The notes under the pieces: generated by a model
Databases searched by the model: none
What the model was told of the DNA's origin: nothing
Seen by the model: only the letters and a program-made list of their open reading frames with translations
Position numbers and translations under genes: made by a program
NCBI RefSeq assembly: GCF_030272615.1
Contig: NC_081413.1
Coordinates: 23,874,501 to 23,938,500, forward strand
DNA from: Cryptomeria japonica
Lineage: Eukaryota > Streptophyta > Pinopsida > Cupressales > Cupressaceae
Length of the DNA stretch: 64,000 nucleotides
Reading direction: 5' to 3'
Shown: positions 54,521 to 64,000 of the stretch, one piece after another
How positions within the stretch are numbered: position 1 is the stretch's first letter
Layout: every line of letters begins with the position of its first letter

Positions 54521-57500
54521 ATGAGTTTTACAACAATAAGCCCTACCTACACTATTCCCGTTAGACGAATCCATAGAATTAAGTCTTTCCAAGGTTTAAC
54601 TACTGAGGAGATGGAACCTAATTTGAATAGCCTTTTTAACGAGGACATGGGTAATTCCTCTAATCCTCCTAATGATGAAGAAGCTCTCCATGAGGTTTCT
54701 GTAGAACAACTTTCGAAATTGGATAACCAATTTGACGATTTTCGATAATGGATGTCTCAAGAATACCCTGATAGTCAAGCTCTTCCTTTAATTGAGGGTC
54801 TAAAATGTATGCTTCAAAGTGATAAGAATGGAATTGATATTTTGCGTGGTATTGCACACATCGTGGATTCGAATGTGATGCCTATGAAGAGTTGTGCTGA
54901 AAATTTAGGTTATACACAACCTCCTACACAAGTCAATCATTCTATTCCTTTGATGACTTCTATTGCTAGCATACCTACCTTTACATCAAACATAATGGCT
55001 ACTTCTACACAAGACATTCCTCCTATGATCACTAGTCATGGGGGCAACCCTTCTTCTTCAATTAACCCTCTTCCTTCATTTAATCCGACTTCTTCATACA
55101 TTCCTTCAATGAGTGTTCCTATTACATCTCCACAAATGAACATGATGCAAGGGGGCAATTCGTTTAACCATTCCATTCCTCCTTGTAGTGTTCCTCCTGT
55201 CCAATCATCTCCTATGACTAATTATCATAGAGTCCCACCACCTTACTCTCTACCTTCTTTCAATAACATAACACCTCCATCTCAATCTAACACATCTAAT
55301 ATGAATTATTCGACTGAAGCGACCATTAACAATCTTGCACAAACTGTCTCTTCTTTACAGCAACAAATTGCTTCTATGAACCAATCTAAGTTTAGTGTGC
55401 CCACATTTGATGTTGCGAGCCCACTTTCTCTTGACATTGTTCGAGCTATCCCTCCTAAACATGTTGAAATCCCGCATTTGGAGCTTTATAATGGTAAGGG
55501 TGATCCTCTAACACATGTTAAGACTTTTCAAACAATATGTACTGATTTTGCTTATGACCAAAGGTTGCTTGCAAAACTGTTCACTAGAACATTAAGAGAC
55601 AAAGCCCTACAATGGTATTGCTCATTGCCTTCCTATTCTATTACTTCTTTCGAACAACTTGCAAATGCTTTCATTCAACAATTTCAAAACAATATAAGTC
55701 CTAAAGTTACTTTGATTGATTTAATGCATTGTAAACAAGGTGTTAAAGAAAAAGTGACTGATTTCATTGGTAGATATAAGCATTTGTATGCTCAAATTTC
55801 TTTTCCTGTGCTTGACAATGATATTCAAAGAATCTTTATTTCTAATTTACAAAAAGATATTCGAGACAAACTTCTGTTTTCTGAGTTTACTTCTTTCCAA
55901 CAGTTGTGTGCAACTCTTCACAATTATCAACTGACTATGAGTCAAATGGAACAATCACATCCTATGGCTCCGAGTGATAAGGGTGATAGTAGTCAACAAC
56001 CATTTGGGAAGTTTAAACCGAACAGAGAGTCCGTTAAATTCAATGAAAACATCATCAACAACAATGTGAATGTAGCATCAGGTGTGCCTCCTATTTCTAA
56101 GTTTTTCAAGAAAGAAAGAAAGTATACTCCTTTGAATGAATCATTGCATAGTATTATGAATAAGTTATTGGAACAAAATGTGCTTACTCTTCCTCCTATA
56201 AGACAAATTGATCCTGCAAAGATTACTTCACCTTATTTTGATAACAAATCTTTTTGTCAATTTCATCGTCAGCCTGGGCATGATACTGAAAAATGTTTTT
56301 CTTTAAAGGGTAAAATTCAAGATTTGATTGATAATAATACTATCTCTGTTTCTAGAGTGAATGATAAAAGCAACACATTTGTAGCTCCTCCTAACCAAAA
56401 TCTTCAGATTTTCACTGATCCATTACCTTCTCATACCTCTAATGCAATTGAGGCTAATGATTCCTCTCTCTCATCTGATGGTCTTGTGTCTATGACTCCG
56501 AATGTGATTAACTTTGTAGAGCAGCAAGAAAACCCTAAAGAACCTTCCATCACATTTGATTCCAGTGAAACCATTAGGGCACCTGATGGTCCTTTATACA
56601 TAGTTGCAAAAGTCAAGAATACACCTTGCCGTGGAGTGCTTATTGATCCTTCGTGCATGATTAATGTTATTACTGAAGAATTTCTTTTTACTTTGCAATT
56701 GAATCAAGTGATATATGACAAAACAGATGTGATTGTGAAACTATTTGATGCATTTTCTTCTCCTGCAATTGGTTCTATTACATTGCCTATTGAGGTCCAT
56801 AACAAATCCCTTGATGTGAACTTTGCTATTATTCCTTCATCCGAACAATTTCGTGTGAAGCTTGGCTATCCTTGGCTATCTTCCATGAAAGCTATTGCTT
56901 CTCCTATTCATAAGTGTTTGAAATTTTCCCATAATGGTGAAGTTGTTACTGTCAATCATAGTCTCTTTAAACCAGCTGAAAGGACTTCTAGCGTTCCTAT
57001 TGATTACTTTTGGCCTAAACAATTCCAATCTCTTCCTCCGCGAAGTGATCATCTTTTCAAATCTTATCAAAAGTGGAAAACAGATATGATCCTATCTCTA
57101 AGTGAACCTAGAACACCTAAACTTGATATTCCTATCATTCTTGAGAAGGAAGTTCTTCCTTTGAAAGATAAAACGAATGTCTTTCCTCAAGAAGATTCCC
57201 AACCCATCCCTATGGATGTAACTATGTCTATGCCTAATAAACCTCCTAAAAGTAGACCTATCCCTCCTCGTCATGATGGACTTGGTCTCCTTCCTAAACC
57301 AAAAATTCCTCCTTTATATGGAGCAGTTCCTCCTTCATCCTTTTATAGAGAGAAGAGACCTTCCTCTTCTCCTATTATTCAACCTAAAAGACCACAACCT
57401 AAACACCCAAGTGATAAGGATGAGAACATTCCTCCTCCTCAATCTTCTCAACTTCCTACTAAGACTAGACGAAATCATTTTGCACGTGAACACCGACGAC

Positions 57501-57964
57501 AGCGTCGTCTTAGGGCTCAAGCAGCTGCTTCTCAAACTTTACAATCTCCAAAAACACCTTCAACAAGCATTATTCCATTTTCTCCTTAGCCGGAAATTGA
57601 GCCTAAATCTCCTAAACATAGGATGCATGATGGTCTTGATCCTGTGTGAGTTAAAGATCCTATTTTTATAAATCTTGATGATGATATAGATGAAAATGTT
57701 ATTCATGATGAAAATGTTACTTCTCTTGCTTCTGATAGTGAATATGAAATTGTTGATGTTGATAACCATTTATCTAACGAATTTTCTAAAGCACTTATCC
57801 TAGCTCCTAGACAAGAACAACGTGGCTTGGAACATGAACATAGCCCTTGTTTGGATCTTGTGATAGCTCCATCTGCTGTGTTGGATGTTCCTCCTCTAGC
57901 GTGCTCCCTGCCTTCCCGAAACATTGATCAGCAAGATCGGGGGGTAGATGACGTGTTAGACTAG
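54521..57964 (+). pseudogene. Gy3 gag with protease-like domain, one frame with three stops
   Basis: One frame of 1,147 codons runs from MSFTTISPTYTIP at 54521 to TAG at 57962. It is interrupted only by TAA at 54746, TAG at 57587 and TGA at 57647; all three become Gln or Arg codons by one C. Residues 78-310 are Pro/Ser/Thr/Asn-rich. The gag core is at about 312-480 (LELYNGKGDPLTHVKTF, ALQWYCSLPSYSITSFEQL). A Tat/Athila-type CX2HX4HX4C knuckle (CQFHRQPGHDTEKC) is at about 578-592. A retropepsin-like fold at about 695-790 has LIDPSCMINVI in place of the DGG/DSG site and KLGYPWLSSMKAI. The loss of DSG/DGG suggests it cannot cleave. The C-terminus (57590-57961) is acidic. The longest piece is open from 54752 to 57589. 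Confidence 0.9.
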
Positions 57965-58706
57965 TTACATTAGCATAGCAGATTCTCTCCTTCTCTCTTG
58001 TGTTACTTCTTCTATATGTTATTCTCATTCTTCTATTTGTTGTCCTTAGTGTTGTCTACTTGAGGACGATGCAAAGCATTGAGATCTCTCGATCTCTCTC
58101 ATGTTGACTCAAAAGACACATGTGTTCCCTTCTTCTAGGTGACCTTCCTTGACTGGGGAATGAAGAACAATTATGCATACATACATATGATATACATGAA
58201 TAATCATACAGCATACTGACCTCGAGGAAAGCGAAGTCACCTTGTGCTTTGTGTTTTGTGTCTATTATCCTTGGGCTTACCTTACACTTGGGGGCTAAAT
58301 CCTTGCGATAACATGCTCCTTTCCTTTCTCATTTCTTATGTGTATTACTACATTAAAACAATCACCCCCGTTGAGGTGTGTGCGATCGCTTTAACGTAGG
58401 GGGGCATACACCCTGTCTATCCCTTCAGGATACATGAAAATTTCTTGGAGAACTCAGCTTTGCCTTGAAAATTTTCGGTATTTCTCTTGCATGACTCATA
58501 GTGAGGGAACCTTACTACTAACAGTCATGGTTCTCCCTCGTGATCTTCCCTTTTACTTTGTCAATCGAAGTCGTAAGATCCTTAGTCCACTGGGGGCTTG
58601 GTGTGTCTTGCCTCCTTGACGTGGTGAAAGTCTTTCAATATTGTTTCCTTGTACTTTACCGGAAGTATGAGCGTACGCTTATACTCCCGCTAAAGTGGGG
58701 GCTAAA
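57965..58706 (+). other. Gy3 3' UTR with repeated polypurine-like motifs
   Basis: No gene. The motif tNNgggggct is repeated: acttgggggctaaat (58286-58300), gtaggggggcat (58396-58406), actgggggcttg (58589-58600) and aaagtgggggctaaa (58692-58706). The last abuts the LTR and is the polypurine tract. Confidence 0.7.
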
Positions 58707-59905
58707 TGTAGCGTCCTAAAATTGCGACACTTGCAATTTCGACTGCATTTTTGTCTTCACGATGGCGACGCAACACGCAACCTGAATGGAGACCCCGAAA
58801 CTTGCTCACAACACTGAAAACTGCATTTTTCAAGCACCCTGGCCTGAACCTCCTTGCACCTTGCTGTCCTGGGAGGTGGGACCAGAGCGCCCAGCGCCCT
58901 GGTCCTTCAGGACCAGGGCGCCCAGTGCCCTGGTCCTTGGGTCCTATTTTGGGCCTGGTCTCTTTTGGACTTCGGGTCTTTATGTTTACAAATTGGAAAA
59001 TTATCTTTCCTGGTCGGCCTAAGGTCAGGAAAATCAGTCTATCAGCCCTAATGGACAAGTATATAAATGGCATTTTCCTCTTTCATTCGATATGATGGAA
59101 AAGGTGTGGAAATTATACTCAAGCATTCAAGCATTCAAGCATTCCTTCAAGAAATTGATCATTTCAAGTCTCCATTCAAGGCTAAGTGTTGCATTCAAGA
59201 CAAGGATTCAACCATTGAAGAGGAGATCACATACAACATCTAAACCTTCACACATAAGGATACAAACATCCTTAGAACAAGGTATTAGTACTTGTTTTAC
59301 AGTCATTTACATTTACAGCACTTGCTCATTTCTTGGTTAATTCCAAAACCGGGGTTTGACCTAAAGGCAAACCCCTAATCCCTAACCCCCCAATCGTCTT
59401 CGCTTTTCTGTGTGTAGGTTGCACGTAGGTGGCTGAAATTGACGATCTGGAATCCTTGTGCAGAGACGAACAGATCCCCCTTCATTTCGTGGATTTTTTG
59501 GAGGACCGTGGCACCGGGCGCCATCGTCCCGACAACTTTTGCTCAAATTTGTAGGACAGCGCCGTATCGACATTTTACTACTAATTCCAGGTCCGCAGCT
59601 TCATCCTATATCCCTAACTCAGTTTATAAGCGAATCTTTCTCACTTTCTATGCATGCTTAGCTTAATTCTTCTATCAACATTCTTTACAAAAGAGGGTAG
59701 CCTTGCTGTCATAACCCTTGAAATTCATTTAGCATCCAATCTTGCATTGTGTGGGATTGGATCTTGTGGGTTTCAACCCCTCTTTTGAATGTAAAGTCTC
59801 TCCCCTAAGTGAAAACCATCGAATCCTAGCGAACCTCCCTTCTCTCTCCTCGGAGTTGGAAGAGGGGAGTGCAACTAGGGTTCGATCGTGATTTTCCGCT
59901 TTACA
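58707..59905 (+). repeat. Gy3 3' LTR
   Basis: 1,199 bases, tgtagcgtcc to ctttaca. A TATA box is at 59060-59068 and the hairpin at 58894-58921 is perfect over 12 pairs. It is followed by the target duplication attat. Confidence 0.93.
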
Positions 59906-59910
59906 ATTAT

Positions 59911-60423
59911 ATTTTATTGATATTGGAGAAAGTAAATTTAATAAAGTGTAGACAATATTATAAATGGGCTCAATGGGGTAGTTAGCCCATGGTATTAGCA
60001 CATGATTTTGATGTAATACCACTTGGTGGTTTTATGGGGGCTTTTGTCTATAAAAGTAACCACAATGGTAGTTGTTTGGGTTAGTTGGGTTTGCATTTGT
60101 TGAGGTTGGAAGCATGACATGGGATGCATGGTTACATGCTTGTTCACATAGAATGCTTGTTGATGACTAGGGTTTCAAAAGCTTTCATGGTTATATTTGT
60201 ACTGTTGCATTACTGATAATAGATTCTTTTGGAGGCTAGATTTTCCTAGGATATATCTTGTATCATATTTGATGGGTATGTTGTCTATTCTTTGCATTTG
60301 GATTATAAGTGTTTATTTTCTTGATTTATCAATTGGGTTATGTGCAAATTGTCATGTGTATGGTTGCAAGTTTCCTTTCAATTTGGTGTTGTAGATTAAT
60401 GATCCTAGTTTCTCACTTCAACA
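59911..60423 (+). repeat. Co6 LTR, part 2, followed by primer site
   Basis: It continues the LTR from 52128, ends ttcaaca at 60423 and is directly followed by tggtatcaaattgtgag, a decayed initiator-Met primer site. The rejoined LTR is about 670 bases with TG...CA ends. Confidence 0.65.
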
Positions 60424-61124
60424 TGGTATCAAATTGTGAGTTTTCTTGTATTTCCAATAGGTATTGAGTATTGTAATATTACTTCAAATTTTATGAATAT
60501 TGCATATATTGAAAAAATATCGTGTTTAATTTATTACATCTACATTCAATGGTTGTGCATTTTGGATCCTTAAATGTGCTAATTTCATGGAGATGAATCT
60601 TACTACTTAGAAGAAAATGTTATAGCACTAAAGACCCAGCCATATTGGTGATAAGGGTCTTAGAGCTTAGAAAAATAAAAGCCTTGTAGAAGTGCTTGAT
60701 GATTGTAATATAAAGTTTGAATATTTCAAACATTGCATATATGAAAAATAGAATTGTGTCCATTTTTTATCTAGTTCTCATAATTGTTCTGGGGTTTGGA
60801 CTATATTCATTTAGAATTTTGATCCTATTAATGTTCATTTGACTTCAAAATATATATGTTTCATGTAATTTATTGATAACTATAGTAGAAGGACATTTTT
60901 TATATTTTGTTAGGAGTAAATTTGAAGTATTTAGTTTAAGGAGTTTAAAATTATTTAGTTGGAAATTAGATTGGTAGAAAGATTAAGTTTTTGAGGACTA
61001 ATAATGGTGGTGATCTTTTTTTGGTAGAGACATAAGATAATAGGGTCAAATACCTATGTGTTGCATTTGGGATTTAAGAGGTCTAAATCAAATCATTGTG
61101 TTTATTTTAAAATTGATAATGGAC
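60424..61124. other. Internal region of an eroded copia element, no gene readable
   Basis: It begins with the primer-site remnant at 60424-60440. The rest is AT-rich with stops in all frames; I could not identify gag. Confidence 0.4.
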
Positions 61125-62075
61125 AGATTTTTTATTATTACATTGTATGTTAATGATATGTTATTGTTGAAATGAAAATTCTTTGATTTATGACTTTATA
61201 TATCTCAATTATCAACACATTTTGAGATGAAATATCTAGGTGCAAATAGGAACATTATATAAATAAAGATCAAATTATATTGATCCAATAGAAATATTTA
61301 ATTAAGGTAAAGAAAGTGTGTGAACTTGATGTTGGAGAGATTCAACATGATAGCTTGTAAATACTTGGTAGTTCCTAGTTTGCAAGGAATTAATTATATG
61401 CAAAAGATTGTCCAAAATATCATATTAAGATGGAGGACATGAATAGAGTTCCATATGAAAGTGTTGACAATATTTTTATGTATGCCACGGTCTTTAGGAG
61501 ACCAAAAATTACCTAAGAACTCACATTCCTAAGTCAATTAGAGACTAATCTTGGATGGGTACATTGGGATGTAGTTAAGAAAGTGTTTAGATACTTGTGG
61601 GGTACTTTTGAGTATTCCTAATGTTTTCATAGTTATCCAATTGAACCTCAACATTTAGTTTGTATTTGATATATATGGATTTAGATTGGGAAGGTTATAT
61701 TGAAAATAAATTATCAACCAATTGATTTGTTCATGATGTTGGTGTTTCTATTAGTTGGATTAGTACAATATGTTATAGTCACTTTATTGGTGCTATAGAG
61801 CAAAGTACATGGTAGCTACACATGCTTGTAATGAAACTATTTTTCTTAGATGATTGTGTACAAATGTTGGTTTTGATGTAGTTTGATGATTACCATACGT
61901 ATTGATATTAAAAGTGTTATTTTCCTAGAAAATAATCCTACTTTGCACACTAAAACATAGCACATTTATGTTTAGTTTCATTTTGTCTTTGATATGGTAG
62001 AAGATGGGAAAGTGAAATTGGAGAAGGTTGATGCTTTGACAAATGTTGAAGATGCATGATAAATCAAATGAGAAT
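61125..62075 (+). pseudogene. Co7: ancient copia RT/RNase H remnant
   Basis: Scattered in several plus frames are copia motifs in the correct order: TLYVNDMLLL (active site YVDD changed to YVND) at about 61140, THFEMKYLGA (61210-61245), FMYATVFRRPKI-like segment (61470-61510), HWDVVKKVFRYLWGT (61565-61610), a SWI-containing segment near 61745, YMVATHACNETIFL (61809-61850) and a terminal HTKT.HI.V-type segment near 61945. There are many stops and frameshifts. The branch is different from Co1-Co5. Confidence 0.65.
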
Positions 62076-62157
62076 TGAGAAGTTTAGGTGGTGTTCTAGT
62101 TCCATGGGCTTCATGGCCTCAATAAATTTATTGTAGTTGTCTCTTGAAAGATCTTAG

Positions 62158-62625
62158 ACAAGTGGGAGAATGTTGGGATTAAGGTGTCACAATCTCTGGA
62201 GTCCTAGAATTTATTATATGGTATCTATTTAATTATTTCCTATTTTTTAATTATCTTTATGGCATATCACTTTTTAGGACTTATCGATGGGGTGGCATCC
62301 TACATGGTAGGTGATGTGTATGACAAGTTTCTTATTTTCTAGGAAGTAGGCACAAAATTTACAAGGCCTATTTTGGTGGCCAATTGATGGACTTTATCAT
62401 AAGTTGCTATGTCAAGATTATGATAGACTTTGAGAACTTGCTATCACATGTTAAGACAATGCAAGATTCATTATAACAATTGATATGTTAGGTTTAGTGA
62501 GTAAATAGAATATAGTAGTCTCACATGAGTTATGTGCATTGCAAGTTAAGGCCACAAAAAAATAGCATAACAATATATAAAAAATACTTTGCATTAATGC
62601 TATGAGATTTACACAATCCATGTTG
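62158..62625 (+). repeat. Co7 polypurine tract and start of its 3' LTR
   Basis: gacaagtgggagaa (62158-62170) precedes tgttgggattaagg (62171). The right end of the LTR was not found. The sequence after TGTTGGG is unlike the Co6 LTR. No gene is seen. Confidence 0.5.
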
Positions 62626-62814
62626 TATTCTCTTAATTTTTTTCTGGATTCAATTGTGTAAGTATTTTTATCATCAATGTTTCGAATCACACTCTGTGAT
62701 TCATCATCAGGATGTAAAAGAATTCCAAGGATATTTGAATCACAGAGTGTGATTCAAAATGTTGATGATAAAAAATACTTACACAATCGAATCCAGAAAA
62801 AAATTAAGAGAATA
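62626..62814. repeat. Large inverted repeat (hairpin), MITE-like
   Basis: Left arm 62626-62703 and right arm 62736-62814 are reverse complements over 78-79 bases with about four mismatches and one indel; the loop is 32 bases. The inner arm ends read gaatcacactctgtgattca, itself partly palindromic. The direct repeat atactttgcat occurs at 62583-62593 and 62812-62822. Small frames crossing it are not genes. Confidence 0.85.
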
Positions 62815-63878
62815 CTTTGCATGTTGATGATTTTTCATAGTTTTATTGGTAGGTGGAGTTCAGTACCACAAATGTTATTCCTTCTATAGTTGCATGCATG
62901 CCATGTATGAGATGATGAGATATGGTATATTTGGATGCCCAACTTGGTCATCAATCAATGTATGCTATGTTAGTGTATTTTACATCACATGTTGTTGAAT
63001 TGGGTAAGTGCAAGAAAATGGAGGACTAAAAAGAGTTCTTAAGGGGCAACTTTTTGTTTTTAAAATTAAAAAATATTGATCTTGGATGTAAAATTGAAGA
63101 TAGTTACACTCAAAATTTGAAGATATCACAAGAACAAGAGTCGTAGTGCTCTAAATCTACTTTCTAAACTATAATTTTTATTTTTTATTTTTAATAAATG
63201 GTGGGTATTAAAGGGTTCAAATTGGAGGGCCACACATAGTGTTCCTATTTTTATCCAAAAATCAAACATACTATCTAGTGTGGACCCCTAAAATGTTAAT
63301 TTTTTAGTATTTCAAAAATCACCTTGGAAATAAATTAGCCAACACCATGTAGTTTAGGCAAGATTTTTCCTACTATTTATTTAAACAAATATGTGATTTT
63401 TTCACTAATTTTCAAAATGGACACATCTTGAAAAATTAAAAAATGAGCATGTGGACTCCTAAATTTTATTAAAACTAATCAGAAATAATTTTTTTGAGTG
63501 TTTGTAGAACAAAGTCTAGTTTCTAAAAATATAATTTGTTTTAATTTTTAATGATTGAATAGAAAATTAGACCAAAAATAATATACATAGGTTTTGATAA
63601 AAATGGGAAAAATGGAGACACTAGCAAAAAAATTAAAGATAAAAAAATTAACATAAATGAAATGTAGAAAAAAGTACATGGTTAGTAAGCTAAGAAAGAG
63701 TTTAATGTTACTGTGGTTTTTTTAACTTGACATTGAAAGGCGATGAAACTTGATGGATAACACACTCAACATTATGTTATTTTTTGAAAATTTGCCAAAA
63801 ATACCTCTCTATTCATTGCCATGTAACTCCAACCCTTTGGGTTGGATAACTACAACAAATCCAAGCTTAAGTGTTAGA
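62815..63878. other. No gene seen
   Basis: AT-rich sequence without recognisable protein, LTR or RNA gene. A 17-base palindrome-like ccaaccctttgggttgg lies at about 63828-63846. Confidence 0.5.
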
Positions 63879-63946
63879 AATTCCCAAGAAAAATAATAAT
63901 GTGAATGTGCCTTACTGCATTCACATTATTGTTTATCTTGGGAATT
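63879..63946. repeat. Short inverted repeat (hairpin)
   Basis: Arms 63879-63907 and 63918-63946 (29 bases each; aattcccaag... / ...cttgggaatt) pair with two to three mismatches around a 10-base loop. This could be a MITE end or a small-RNA-like foldback. Confidence 0.7.
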
Positions 63947-64000
63947 CACATAATGCTAGTACATTTTGGTGTCAAAGAAAAAATATCATTTCTCCCTCAC

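Larger units (their letters stand above)
52129..59905 (+). mobile_element. Gy3: complete Ty3/gypsy element encoding only a gag/protease-like protein (non-autonomous)
   Basis: 5' LTR 52129-53346, primer site 53350-53368, leader with internal duplication 53369-54520, gag frame 54521-57964, 3' UTR 57965-58706 ending in a polypurine tract, 3' LTR 58707-59905. The target duplication attat is perfect (52124-52128 and 59906-59910). Total 7,777 bases. No RT, RNase H or integrase exists between the gag stop and the 3' LTR. The LTRs differ by roughly 2-3 percent by eye, nearly all transitions, so it is the youngest datable insertion here together with Co3. It lies in the Co6 LTR. Confidence 0.93.

Noticed and set aside
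1-64000. CRISPR array, bacterial operon, phage or defence system
   Set aside because: No regularly spaced repeats with unique spacers, no ribosome-binding sites and no prokaryotic genes; the content is plant retrotransposons.
1-64000. tRNA or rRNA gene
   Set aside because: Only short tRNA-complementary primer sites were seen; no cloverleaf-length match.

Overview
The window is nuclear DNA of a seed plant with a large, repeat-rich genome. It contains no RNA gene, no bacterial-type operon and no clearly intact host gene. Nearly everything is LTR-retrotransposon sequence in nested insertions, decayed mainly by stop codons and point mutations. The plant assignment rests on the plant Ty1/copia and Tat-type Ty3/gypsy proteins, the plant initiator-Met-tRNA primer sites and a plant-mobile-domain ORF. 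A conifer-like genome is my inference only.

Layout, with names used below. Gy1 (1-1857, minus) is the 5' end of a Ty3/gypsy element cut by the window edge; it sits in the 3' LTR of Gy2. Gy2 (1858-34982, minus, about 15 kb net) is a large Tat-like Ty3/gypsy element with gag, protease, G-patch, RT, two RNase H regions and integrase, plus an antisense (plus-strand) plant-mobile-domain ORF near its 3' end. Gy2 is interrupted by Co1 (about 3340-4665, plus, a 3' fragment of a copia element) and by Co2 (11134-27583, minus, copia). The 3' LTR of Co2 is split by a 5'-truncated LINE, LI1 (11731-21138, plus), which is split in turn by copia element Co3 (12082-19460, minus). The depth is therefore Gy2 > Co2 > LI1 > Co3.

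To the right lie a short unassigned stretch with a small ORF (34983-35352), copia Co4 (35353-41194, minus), an eroded gypsy LTR Gy4 related to Gy1/Gy3 (42187-43491), and copia Co5 (43931-50663, plus). Next is a copia LTR, Co6 (51970-52128 plus 59911-60423), split by Gy3 (52129-59905, plus). Gy3 is a complete element with a perfect 5-bp target duplication that encodes only a gag/protease-like protein. The remainder is an ancient copia remnant Co7 (61125-62171 and beyond), two inverted-repeat hairpins and AT-rich sequence without recognisable genes.

How the parts relate: none of the elements looks autonomous now. Co4 and Co5 keep one continuous reading frame over about 1,375-1,397 codons, broken only by stop codons. 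In Co3, Co4, Co5, Gy3 and the antisense ORF many stops fall where the family has Gln, as expected from C-to-T change at CAG/CAA codons. Gy3 lacks RT and integrase and would have needed them from a partner. Coordinates of LTR ends come from TG...CA termini, adjacent primer-binding sites and polypurine tracts, and comparison of the two LTR copies by eye.
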